From Carex sylvatica (lineage: Eukaryota > Streptophyta > Magnoliopsida > Poales > Cyperaceae): a stretch of 64,000 nucleotides of DNA. Position 1 is the first letter of the stretch. The number at the start of each line of letters is the position of its first letter. Below are positions 34,197-44,786 of the stretch, piece by piece. The notes under the pieces are model-generated. The model searched no databases and was not told where the DNA came from. It worked only from the letters and a program-made list of their open reading frames with translations. The translations under genes and the position numbers were made by a program. The DNA is taken from assembly GCA_964058845.1 (NCBI GenBank), contig CAXKVR010000040.1, positions 62,001 to 126,000 of the forward strand. Direction: 5' to 3'.

Positions 34197-34700
34197 GTAC
34201 ATATTCTATTATCAGTTTTCTTTGCTACCCCTCATGAGTTATTTAATTTTTGACCCACCCCCACATAAAAAAGAAAAAAGTTACTAATCAGTAAGGGTGT
34301 CAAGTTACGGTAAGGGCTGGATGGAAATATTTTTATCCCCGTATCCGTTACAAATTATTCTTATTCATACTTTATTTTTATATGTTACAAATTATCTTAT
34401 TAGTACCTTACTTTTATCCGATTGTCGAATAATGAAACAGTAGCAGGTAAATAACGAATAATACTAATATTATTTTTACTATTTATTAAATAAAACATTA
34501 AAACATATACATTTATTTCACAAATGATAGTACTTTATTGAAAATAAAATTCTAATCATACCAAGCGCAAGTAAACAAATTAAAGTACTCTTTTCAATAT
34601 TTATTAATCTATATGGATTTCGAAACTAGAGATATTAGCATGAATTAAAACAACATGTTTAATTCGCGAAGTAGCGTAGCCTAGAGGGCTGCGGTGCTAC

Positions 34701-35097
34701 GGCTAGAGTGCTATGGGTTGTACATAGGGCTACGGTGCTACGGCTCAATATTCGAGTTTTCAAAATTCTACCGGTCGATCCGAACCGTTCATCTTGTTCT
34801 CCATATTAATATGTGTTTGGAGACCAAATTTTATATTTTTTTAAAAAAATTTACTATTTTTTTAGATAGTTAGAAAATCAAATATCTGAATGGTGCATAA
34901 TTTTTTAGATCAAGTGATTTTCTACCTATCTAAAAAAATAGTAAAAAAATTTCAAAAAATGTAAAATTTGGTCTCCAAACACATATTAATATGGAGAACA
35001 AGATGAACTTTCGGATCGACCGTTAGGATTTTAAAAGCTCGAATATTGAGCCGTAGTACCGTAGCCCTCTATGCAACCCATAGCACCCTAGCCTTAC
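34701..35097. mobile_element. Palindromic MULE-type MITE B
   Basis: The arms run GGCTAGAGTGCTATGGG on the left and, inverse, GGCTAGGGTGCTATGGG on the right, then GCTCAATATTCGAG, with the shared core (TTCATCTTGTTCTCCATATT, TGTGTTTGGAGACCAAATTT). A (TA)n run follows the right end. Part of the left terminus appears duplicated in the preceding 40 bp, so the exact left limit is uncertain. Confidence 0.75.
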
Positions 35098-35114
35098 TAT
35101 ATATATATATATAT

Positions 35115-35321
35115 GAGTAAGGCTACTCTACTTTGCAAAGTAAAAGACCTCCAGATCATTGAATCTACTTCAAAAATTGTTCAAAAAAATATAAAATTTG
35201 GTCTCGAAGCACATATTAATATGGAGAACAAGATGAACAGTTCAGATCGACTTTTTGAATTTTGAAATTTCAAATTTGGACCGTATGTATTTTGGTCCAT
35301 ATACATACGAATGAATATTAG

Positions 35322-35330
<9 letters not shown>
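35115..35330. mobile_element. Partial MITE C of the same core family
   Basis: It starts GAGTAAGGCTAC after a (TA)n run and contains the shared core (TTTGGTCTCGAAGCACATATT, cut short here) in one orientation only; the other arm is missing or replaced. It ends at a (CT)n and (TA)n run. It looks like a half element or a chimera. Confidence 0.55.
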
Positions 35331-35358
<28 letters not shown>

Positions 35359-35742
35359 GAGTAAGTGATAAGCATAAATTATATACATATTCGATCTAGT
35401 TTTCATCATAAAATAACACCAAATATCTTGTATTTTGAATATAAAGAGAATAGAATACACCTAGAATCAAGTTACTGCATTTGTTTGGTTTTAATTTGCA
35501 GGAAACAAAGAAAAATGAAGAAAAACGAAGAAAAATGCCCAGTGTGGACGCACGGTTTACGATATGGTCGTACTAAATACTTAGATGGATTTCTGGACGC
35601 GCGCCAATTTTAAAAAGGTATAATAAGCTATTCGTCAAAAACCGTGAGGATGCACGGATATTGATGCGTACGCACTGTAGCAGAGCCAAAAATAGAGTCT
35701 GAACTTAAAACGGCCACAACTGTTGACTCGTAACTCCGTTTT

Positions 35743-36292
35743 GGGCATATGACCACTTTTCGGAAAGCCAACGAGAAGATCTACAATCTGAGAATCTAAA
35801 AAAGGAAACTTGGAGTCAGTACGGATGCAGTGGATCCGCAGACAGTCAGAAATACACGTTTTCAACACGGTTTCTATTTTTAGCGAGCCAGGGATGCTTT
35901 TTGGACAGCTAAACTTAGACAAGACAACCTGGAAAATAATCCAAAAATAGCACCCACTAACCCCACTCACCCCACGACTATGCCTCTTGATTGGACATAG
36001 TCTATTGCTATAAATGAGGGCATATGACCACTTTTCGGAAAGCCAACGAGAAGATCTACAATCTGAGAATCTAAAAAAGGAAACTTGGAGTCAGTACGGA
36101 TGCAGTGGATCCGCAGACAGTCAGAAATACACGTTTTCAACACGGTTTCTATTTTTAGCGAGCCAGGGATGCTTTTTGGACAGCTAAACTTAGACAAGAC
36201 AACCTGGAAAATAATCCAAAAATAGCACCCACTAACCCCACTCACCCCACGACTATGCCTCTTGATTGGACATAGTCTATTGCTATAAATGA
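35743..36292 (+). repeat. 275-bp perfect-looking tandem duplication spanning the LTR promoter
   Basis: 35743-36017 is repeated at 36018-36292. Each copy ends with TTGCTATAAATGAGGG, giving TATA boxes at 36009-36015 and 36284-36290. I saw no difference between the copies, so the duplication is recent relative to most of the window. Minus-strand open frames here are the same frame twice and are not genes. Confidence 0.9.
36284..36290 (+). promoter_or_regulatory. TATA box of solo LTR (duplicated at 36009-36015)
   Basis: TATAAAT is followed within about 100 bp by a pyrimidine-rich leader with CTTCTCTCTC. This matches a U3/R layout in plant LTRs. The upstream copy sits 275 bp earlier in the tandem duplication. 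Confidence 0.55.
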
Positions 36293-37957
36293 GGGGGTTC
36301 TTTCTCATTCAAGGGGATCTCTCTTCGGAGGGGATCTCTCTTCGGAGAAATCAATCTCACATGAACCAACACACCATCCTTCTCTCTCTTTACACACACA
36401 CTTAGCGATAAATTCTGGAGAAAGGAAAGCTTTCAAGCAAGGAGAAGAAGAATTTCCTAAGCAAGAAGACGGCAAGATTGAGGTTCTTTGATTTGTTAAA
36501 AGGTGTAATTGCTTCTTTTATTTCATTTCTTCTTACTTTGCCAATTTTTGTAATGGATCTCTCCATGAGGGAGTAGTTCTCTCTCTAGAGGTTTAGGTCA
36601 TCATGCATGAACTTGTTTAATTATATTCTATTTGGTTATTTGCTTTTATTATGATTGTTTTATGGGATTTGATTGTTAATTTCTGTGATTTATCATTTGT
36701 GTTAATTACATAGTTAGTACTTGAATTGTAGTATCCCGTTTTGGTTTCGAAAGAACCAAAATTGACTGTGATCAATAGGATAGTACCAAATTATGAATGC
36801 AAATATCCTAGGTTTAGATTAAGATTCTAACTAATTTAATCTAAGTCAGAACTATAGAAATTAAGGTTGGTGACTTGGTGAAGGACCTAACCGTGAAGTC
36901 AAACCCTAATTAGGACATCTCAAATCAAATCGGATATTGGTATGAAGGACCTAACCGTGAAGTACCAATATTTGAGGAGAGGAGAGACTAACAAGAGCTT
37001 ATGGTCTAGGTAGCTAGGGTGAAGGACCTAATCGTGAAGTCCGAATTACCTATGCACGTTATTAATTCACGAAAGTGACCCTTAATAACATATTAGGTTA
37101 GAAACCTCTTCAAATCATACATGAATTCAAGCAAATACCGAATAGATAGAATTAGCAAGGGATTGTAGACCAAAGACCCCTAGATCTTCTCAACTTGAAA
37201 GCAAACCAATCTTTACTTTCTTTATTTTATTTACATCTATTGTTTACTATTCCTTATTCTCGGGTATTGAACCCAACCTTTAGGATTACTTAAACAAACC
37301 CCCCTTATTCTACTTTATTATTGCACTTTACTTTATTATTATTTTCTGAAATTAATTATGTAGAGTTTAAAACTAAGTATTTTCCATACTCCCTGTGGAT
37401 CGATACCTAAAATACTACTTTGATAGAATTGTGCACTTGCAATTTGACTCAAAAGTATTAAAGGTTAAAAAGTACAGCTTGCTGTACTGAACTTTGTACT
37501 ATACTTTTTGGTGCATCAGTAAGTCTACCATACATTGCAATGCATAGGCACCTCTATGCATTGGACTATAAATCACCATATTCAAAGTCCAAATGACCGA
37601 TCCAAACCGTTCATCTTGTTCTCCATATTAATATGTGCTTGGAGACAAAATTTTACATTTTTTGGAACTTTTTTACTATTTATTAAGCCACATTGAAAAT
37701 CGCTGATCCAACGATTACAGTAAAATCAAAAGGCACCGTTGGATCAGTAATTTTCAAAGTGACTTAATAAATAGTAAAAAAATTCCAAAAAATATAAAAT
37801 TTGGTCTCCAAGCACATATTAATATGGAGAACAAGATGAACGGTTTGGATCGGTCATTTGGACTTTGAATCCGTGATTTATAGTCCAATGCATAGAGGTG
37901 CCTATGCATTGCAATGTATGGTAGACTTACTATATATATATATATATATATATATAG

Positions 37958-38381
37958 AGGTTGGCTACTATGCTTATATAAGCATATCCCCACATATGCT
38001 TATAACTCATTTTTGTATTTTTAATGTTCAAATGGTCGATCTGAACCGTTAGATGTGATCTCTATATTGAAATGTGCTTGGAGACCAAATTTTACATTTT
38101 TCTGAATTTTTTTACTATTTATTAAGCCACTTTGAAAATCGCTGATCCAACGGTGGCTTAACAAAACAGTAAAATCAGAAGCCACCGTTAGATCAACGAT
38201 TTTCAAAGTGGCTTAATAAATAGTAAAAAAAAATTAGAAAAATGTAAAATTTGGTCTCCAAGCACATTTCAGTATATAGATCATATCTAACGGTTCAGAT
38301 CGACCATTTGGACATTGGAAACACAAAAATGAGTTATAAGTATATGTGGGGATAAGCTTATATAAGCATAGTAGCCAACCT
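37958..38381. mobile_element. Palindromic MULE-type MITE E between (TA)n runs
   Basis: The arms begin AGGTTGGCTACTATGCTTAT on both ends (inverse on the right), continue with CCACATATGCTTATAACTC and the shared core (GTGCTTGGAGACCAAATTT, ACTATTTATTAAGCCAC). Both sides touch (TA)n runs. Length about 424 bp. Confidence 0.85.
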
Positions 38382-38393
38382 ATATATATATAT

Positions 38394-38817
38394 AGTTGGG
38401 CTAAAATGAGCCATGGAGTAAAACAAATTTTTGCTCCATGGCAATATATTTTCATTTTAAAAATTCAAAGAACTGATCTGAACCGCTTAACACGATCTCC
38501 ATATTGAAATGTGCTTGGAGACCAAATTTTACATTTTTTGAATTTTTTTTACTATTTATTAAGCCACATTGAAAATCGCTGATCCGATGGTCCAGAAAAT
38601 TTTATTGTTTTTAACTGTTCACAGTAAAACAACGATTTTCAAAGTGGCTTAATAAATATTAAAAAATTTCCAAAAAAATATAAAATTTAGTCTCCAAGCA
38701 CATTTCAATATAGAGAACATGTTGAAAGGTTCAAATCGGTTGTTTGGATTTTCAAAATGAAAATATAGCGTAGAGTATAAATGCGTTTTACTCCATAACT
38801 TACCCAAGTCAACCTCT
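38394..38817. mobile_element. Palindromic MULE-type MITE F
   Basis: The left arm starts AGTTGGGCTAAAATGAGCC; the right arm, inverted, AGAGGTTGACTTGGGTAAG, then both share ATGGAGTAAAAC, ATATTTTCATTTT and the core. The arms are more diverged than in E. (TA)n runs flank both ends. Confidence 0.75.
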
Positions 38818-38985
38818 ATATATATATTTATAATTATCCGATTGAATAACGGATATGATAACGAGAAAAAATTGTTACTCATATTAAATAAATTAAAAAA
38901 AAAATCTTATTCATACTCTTATCGGATAAAGTACGAGTCGGGGTAAACGAAAAAAAAAGGTCCCATTGACGCCTCTACCAATCAG

Positions 38986-39570
38986 CCTCCCATATTCTTG
39001 GTCAGAAAATAAGACGCTTAAATTAATTGGATTGCAATCGTCAATTATAGGAAAGCTAACAAAGCAAAAATGGGAGGTTGAGCTCCGTTTCCAATGTCGG
39101 GTGTAAGATGAACCAAAAATGGGCCCAGCATCAACAGACTCAACTTTCTTTAAAACTGGGCTGTTCTAATAGAGATAGGAGTAGGTTTGATGGGCATTGG
39201 ACTTTTAGGTTCAATTAGCTCTATCATCATACAATTAGTATTAAGATCTGTGTACACGAAAATTAATAAACACTCATACGGATTTTAATATAGTGCACTC
39301 ATCTTGATGCAATTTTATGGTCAGATCACCCATCGAATCAAAGTAGGTCCAATGGACATCGGACCTACTCCGAAGTGGTTCTAATGATGCCCGCCAAAAG
39401 TAAAATTAGGACCGGAAAATAATTGACAGGTTAAGAAATAACATTAGGAAATACAACCCATTGAAAATATTCTTTTTCCTTTAGCTAATTGGAACATAAT
39501 TCTCAGAAAGAAAGAATACACATTACCTTGTGTGAAAATGATTAGTTAGTGAGGTTCACGTGAGTGGTCT
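38986..39570. other. Intergenic DNA
   Basis: No gene or repeat recognised. A phrase pair around GTAGGTTTGATGGGCATTGGAC and GTAGGTCCAATGGACATCGGAC (39181, 39345) suggests a weak local duplication. It separates the MITE nest from the MULE. Confidence 0.5.
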
Positions 39571-39576
39571 GATAAT

Positions 39577-39850
39577 AAATTACCGAAATTTTTATAAATG
39601 TCTAAAAAAATTAATAAATTACGGAATATATCCTATTTTTTATAAAAATTCGGAATCTACCCAGTCCGGTTAACGGTACACCGGACAATTGATAAATTTC
39701 TGGCTTACCGTTTTCCGGATATTTTGAAAAAACCCGGTTAATGGTTAACCGGACATTTATCAATTGTCCGGTTAGTGGTTAACCGGACCCTTGATTCGGT
39801 TAGTGGTTAACCGGACCCTTGATCCGGTTAACGGTGCACCGGAAAGAGGG
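39577..39850 (+). repeat. MULE left TIR with CCGGTTAAC arrays
   Basis: It pairs with the inverse of about 48500-48807. The inner part repeats CCGGTTAACGGTNCACCGGA and GGTTAGTGGTTAACCGGACC several times, each a near palindrome, including two exact neighbours at 39769-39810. It leads directly into the promoter side of the mobile-domain gene. Confidence 0.8.
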
Positions 39851-40079
39851 TATTTTAAGCCCGCCCGTGACCCTTCGCTCGCGTTTTATATTTTCGATTC
39901 GTTTTCGTTTTTCTGCGTTCGGTCGGCGAAGGAGAAACAGAGAGAGCGACGGGTGGGGTGGAAAAAAAGAAAGAAGGCCGAGAGAAAGGAAGGAAGAAAA
40001 GGAGAAAGAAGAAGGAAGGGAGAAAAGGTGAAATTTTGGCAGAGAAAAAAAGAGAAGAGCACATCAGGTTTTTTTTTTT

Positions 40080-41045
40080 TCAGAATATTTATTAGATTGT
40101 TTAGAATTATTTAGAGTATTGTTTAGTTTATTTTGAATTATTTGAAATGTTATTTAGAATTATTTGAAATAGTGTTTAGATTGTTTACAATTATTTGAAA
40201 TATTTTTTAGATTATTTAGAATTATTTGCATTATTATTTAGATTATTTAGAGTATTGTTTAAATTGTTTAGAATTTATAATATTGCTTAGATTATTCGTT
40301 CAACAATTGAGAATAATTTAGATTATTTGTTTAGAATATTGTCGAAATAATTATGATTATTTTGAAATAGTTTAGATTAGTTTAAAAAATTTGAAAACAA
40401 TTTAGAATATTTAGAAAATTTTAAAATAGTGGACAAATAATTTAGAAAGTTGCAAAATATTGTAGAATAATTTAGACAAATTCCAAAATAGTTTAAAAAT
40501 AATATAGAATAATTTAGGAAGTTCCAAAATAGTATAAAATAATTTAAAAATATGTAAAGTGGTGCCCGAATAATTTAGAAGTTTCAAAGTAGTTTACAAT
40601 AATTTAGAAAAAATTTAAAATAATTTAGAGTAATTTGTAAAATATTAAAATGGTGAAAAATAATTTAGAAAGTTCCAAAACAGTGTAGAATAATTTAGAA
40701 AATTTTAAAATAGTGGCCGAATAATTTAGAAAGTTGCAAAATATTGTAGAATAATTTAGAAAAAATTTAAAATGATTTAGAGTAATTTGTAAAATATTAA
40801 AATGGTAAAAAATAATTTAGAAAGTTTCAAAAGAGTGTAGAATAATTTAGAAAATTTTAAAATAGTGGTCGAATAATTTAGTAAAGTTCCAACACGGTAT
40901 AGAAAAATTTAGAAAATTTTAAAATAGTGTTAAATAGTTTAGAAAATTACAAATTAGTTCCGAATAGATTTACAATAATTTAGATAATATAAATTGATTT
41001 AGATATAATTACAAAAATGTAAAACAATTTACATTAGTTTAAATT
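40080..41045. repeat. Degenerate AATTTAGAATATT array inside the MULE
   Basis: Nearly 1 kb of AT-rich, loosely periodic sequence built on TTTAGAATAATTTAGAAAAT, with phrases such as AAAATAGTGGCCGAATAATTTAG recurring (near 40425, 40710, 40865). It fills the space between the left TIR and the mobile-domain gene and could be a 5' UTR intron, given a GTAG just before ATG 41086. Confidence 0.75.
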
Positions 41046-41085
41046 TTTTAAAAACAATGAATTAACTTTGAATTAATTTTGTAGC

Positions 41086-43994
41086 ATGGCAGACGAAATC
41101 ATTGAGGAAGTAAATATGGCGCGGGATAATTTTAGTGATCTGTTGTGGATACCGCACAACTATCACAGGGTGTGTCACTCTTCCGATGAGGTAAGCATTT
41201 ACTTTTTTTTTTGAAATATCATCTTGTTTGAATTTTTCTAATTTTTTATTTTTTGTAATATAGAAAATGGAGGTTATAAACGTGAAGCACTACCGTTGTC
41301 AAACTGCATACCACGTTGCATATGCGCCATTTTTGATTCGATTGGGTTTATACCAGATCGCAGTAATGCCTCACAAAAAAATAGATGCGGCGCTAATACA
41401 CGGACTTGTGGAGCGGTGGCGTCCTGAGACGCACACCTTTCATCTTCCATTTGAAGAGATGACAGGTATTAACTACAAAACTACTTCAAATAAATATCTT
41501 CATAAATAAACTAATTCAAATAAACTACTGCTTTGTGATAATTTAGTGATAATTGAAATGAAGAGTGATCTTATGAAAAAATGGCGGCATGAGGGAAATG
41601 AAAAAACAATGGAGTTGACTTTTCTGAAATCTAAATTTCGTGAACGATTCAAGACGCTACCGGCAGATCGCGACGATCAAATACTGAAGTGGTAAATATT
41701 ATATATATATTTATATATACATCAATTTATTTGTGTTTTAGCCTATCAATAATGTACTCACATTGTATTGAATTTTGCTAGGTATGTTCATGCATATATC
41801 TTGGACCTGATGTCGTCCAGTTTGTTCGTGGATAGTGGCGGGGACGGGATACCGCTGTGGTATCTCGATCTAATTGTGGATTTGGACCAGCCAGTATAGT
41901 ACAATTGGGGTGGAGCAGTTCTTGCGTATCTGTATTGGCATCTATGTGTCGCTACCGACCCCGGGAGAGGATCTATGCATGGTCCGGTGATGCTTCTGCA
42001 GCACTGGTCGTGGACTCGTTTTCCAGTTCACCGGCCTGAGCCTCAAACTAAAAACTAGGAACTTATCTGGGGCGCTCCAACACTTGACACATGTGCATCT
42101 TTTGCGTACAAATGGTGTGGTCCGCACAAGTACAACGCATCCTCCCACTTCAAGACCCAGGGTGCACGTATCCCGCAGGACCAGTTTCAGAGTTTGACGG
42201 AGGATCGTGTAAATTGGGAGCCCTACGGAAGGGTTTACAACAAGCTTCCGACAGTGACTCAGGCGGGAAAGGTATGTTTCAATCAAGTTATAATTTAGTT
42301 ATATGTCACTGTACTTATAAATTAGAACTCACATTTTTACTAAATTTATCAGCCCTACTACTTGTATCGTGGTCCATTGATATTTTATTGGATCGTTGAG
42401 CATACTTATCCGGATCGCTGCATGCGGCAATTCAGATTGTTTCAAGAGATTCCGGTGCCAGATCCACTGAATAGGTACACGCACGTTGAGTTGCACAAGT
42501 AAGGTTTACTCACTGTTATTTTTCTTATTTATGTTAGTTAATTTTGGGTATTAAGTTGTTATAAAATTATGAACAGGTTAATGTTGGGCTCAAAGAAGAA
42601 CGAGTCCTGGGACACAAGACACGTGACATATGTTCAGTTGGCTACTGCATATGAGGCGCAAGTAATTAGAGAAGGTCGCTCGTTTGACCAAAAATGACCT
42701 TCCACGTTATCGTAAGTGGTACCAGAAGAGATGTATGACATCTGTTTATCTATTTAACCAGCACGTGGAAGGAATGGATCGTACGATGCTGCTCCCCAGA
42801 GTAGAGCATGGGCCGAGTGGACACATTCCCCACGGACCACTTATCACTCGAATTGTAAATATTTTTACTTGCTATTCTCATTGGTTCAGTTATTTATAAC
42901 TCATAATTGCTAAAATTGAAACTGTTTGTGTATAGGCATTGACTGGGATTGGACAGTTGGCGCACGATGTCAAGATGTTCTTCACCAAGGGGTGGCGTAA
43001 GGTTGGAAAAAAATTAATGAGGACAGGCTGGCGTCTCTGCTGTGATACAAGTTACAGTCCACGTGCGCGACAATTGATGGATGAAGCAGAGGTTCCGAAA
43101 AACTGGGAAGCAGTTCCATCAGACGAGCCTACTCCTTTTGGGGTGTACCCATATCCTGATCCGCCTAAATTCGAAGGCCCAGATCCTTTTAAGGATTGGT
43201 TATACGACGGCACCGAATGGAGAAAATACATCCACCAGGAAGCATTTGCACCAGTAAATCCACCGTATCCAGCCGCAGACCCCGGACAGGTAATTTTGTA
43301 GCATGGCTTAAACAAATTTGTTTGTAAACCACAACTTATGAAACTAACCTTCAATTATAGGTATCTCAGGATCAGGGGACACAAGCTTGGCATCCGGAAA
43401 GCCTTTTTCAGCCGCATGGACCGAGCTACGGCCTTGATCTCGGACAGGTATGTACTTCGTTCAGAAGAAGTATTTTTTATGAATTACATGTATTTTTTTA
43501 GGAATTAAAAATGTGTATGCGGTTGCATGTCAATCAGGATCAAAGTGGACACAATCCGTCTTGGGCAGAATATCAGGAGCAGGGATTTGGCACACACACC
43601 TTTGATGATTATTTGGATACGCAGAATCAAGAGGATGTGGAGTATGCACAACGACTATCTATGGATACTTTTCAGCATGAGCGTGAGATTCAGACGACTA
43701 GCTGGCTTCTAGGAGGTCCATCTGTCGATACTGGTGACGCAGGTGAGCTTCACTTTTTTTTTCTAACTTTGGGTGTCATAATAAGAAAGTAATGCAACAT
43801 AAAATGCAGGGGCATCGACATCTCGTCCACCTGGTGGTGACGCAGGGGCATCCACATCTCATTTACTTGATGAGACTCCACGTCCATCTGAGGGTAGCCA
43901 AGAAGAAAAACCGCTAGGCATGGGTCACAGGCAGTGCAATCGGAGACAGCGCTTCTCGCATGCAGATTATCCCGGTCATATACCCGGCCGTTGA
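41086..43994 (+). pseudogene. Plant mobile domain (PMD / MAIN-like) gene in the MULE, decayed
   Basis: Ten exons with GT-AG borders can be read: 41086-41190, 41264-41465, 41547-41691, 41782-42271, 42353-42498, 42577-42854, 42936-43289, 43361-43447, 43538-43742 and 43810-43994. LIRLGLYQIAVMPHKKIDAAL and ERWRPETHTFHLPFEEMT are the N-terminal plant-mobile-domain signature seen in MAIN/MAIL1 and PP7-long-form relatives; WGGAVLAYLYWHLC and YKWCGPHKYN are later PMD blocks. The usual segment after HLPFxEMT (ITLxDVAxLLGLP) is missing. A Pro/Gly-rich C-terminus ends GHIPGR. Exon 4 has two in-frame TAGs (near 41897 and 42055) and exon 6 a frame change near 42695, so it is broken. PMD genes are known both in plant mobile elements and as host genes for genome stability and silencing. 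Confidence 0.8.
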
Positions 43995-44280
43995 TCTTAT
44001 CTTTTATCTATTTCATATTTTATTATGTTATATTTCATGTTTTATTATGTGTTATTTTATTATGTTTTATTTTATTATGTTTTATGTTTTATTATATTTC
44101 ATGTTATATTATGTCTTAGTTTTTATGTTTTATGTTTTACATAACAAACAAAAAAATAGTGTAGAAAAAAAATGTGACGACTTGATTTAGAAATAATAAA
44201 AATACAGTTGCTCCTCCTTCATCATACACAATAAGAAGAAACATCTTATATACTATAAAAGAATAAAAAAAATACGGTTG

Positions 44281-44622
44281 CTATTTCTTAGACGCCAGCT
44301 TCTTACCAACCGACTTCTTACCAATCGACTTCTTACCAATAGTCTTCTTAGCATCCGGCTTTTGATTAGTGGCAACCGATGATGTGCTCGCCTTACCAGT
44401 ATAAGTACACGGAACAAACTCATCGTCTGGTGTTGGAGGGTCTTCATCAATTTTATTTTTTTTCACGTATGGATTTTCAAGAAAGTCATCGTCTGAAAGG
44501 GGTGGATTTTCAGTAGGTAATTGGATACCAAATCTTTTCAAAAGAAGTATTTCCTTACAATGACATTTGGCATCCTCAGTACCTCTTTTGCTATTTTTCA
44601 TCCTGTTCAACAACAAAATCAA
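44281..44622 (-). CDS. Small hypothetical ORF at the MULE 3' side
   Basis: An open stretch of up to 113 codons. It contains a CHC motif near its start, acidic segments (PPLSDDDFLENP, DPPTPDDEFVP) and a basic Lys-rich tail (KKTIGKKSIGKKSVGKK) that could be a nuclear localisation signal. A good acceptor (GTTGAACAG) lies just upstream of its second ATG, so it may be the last exon of a spliced gene, possibly downstream of the transposase. I do not recognise the family. Confidence 0.4.
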   Translation of the reverse strand: MILLLNRMKNSKRGTEDAKCHCKEILLLKRFGIQLPTENPPLSDDDFLENPYVKKNKIDEDPPTPDDEFVPCTYTGKASTSSVATNQKPDAKKTIGKKSIGKKSVGKKLASKK

Positions 44623-44786
44623 ACATAGACTAATCGTACAGTAAACATAGAATAATTGTGTTACAAAACAGTACAGTACACAAAATCAAACATAAACCAG
44701 TACAGTACATAAAATAAAACATAAAATAAAACAACATAACACTATTTATGTTACAAAACAGTTAAAACATAAAATAATTCGCACGT

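Larger units (their letters stand above)
35366..37518 (+). mobile_element. Solo LTR, 2,153 bp, TSD GTAAG
   Basis: GTAAG occurs at 35361-35365 and 37519-37523. The sequence starts TGATAAGCAT and ends GGTGCATCA. No primer site, coding domain or second LTR is present. It has two TATA boxes (a 275-bp tandem duplication, 35743-36292), three copies of a GAAGGACCTAACCGTGAAGT word (near 36879, 36943, 37018), and a 3' block with GTGGATCGATACC and TACAGCTTGCTGTAC shared with the solo LTR at 4955-6484. It is inserted 5-6 bp inside a MITE. Lineage not assigned. Confidence 0.9.
35360..37931. mobile_element. Palindromic MITE D, split by a solo LTR
   Basis: The right end (37931) reads, inverted, AGTAAGTCTACCATACATTG. 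The left arm shows the same word, but its first bases AGTAAG lie at 35360-35365 and the rest resumes at 37519, because the solo LTR at 35366-37518 duplicated GTAAG. The arms carry the shared core and a GATTTATAGTCCAATGCATA block. Both ends abut (TA)n. The element itself is about 414 bp. Confidence 0.85.
34292..38977. mobile_element. Host MITE (hAT-like) broken up by later insertions
   Basis: The ends TAAGGGTGTCAA and, inverse, TAGAGGCGTCAA are flanked by CTAATCAG (34284-34291) and CCAATCAG (38978-38985), seven of eight identical. Inner arms share TTATTCATACT and TTATCCGAT words in opposite orientation. If correct, the MITE cluster and solo LTR between 34.7 and 38.8 kb all landed inside this one element. 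Confidence 0.5.

Noticed and set aside
35635..36308. Two minus-strand ORFs with the same 80-residue sequence
   Set aside because: They are the two copies of a tandem duplication in a solo LTR, with no recognisable domain.
39570..39580. 9-bp TSD for the long MULE
   Set aside because: I compared 9-11 bp outside several candidate ends and found no convincing match, so none is claimed.
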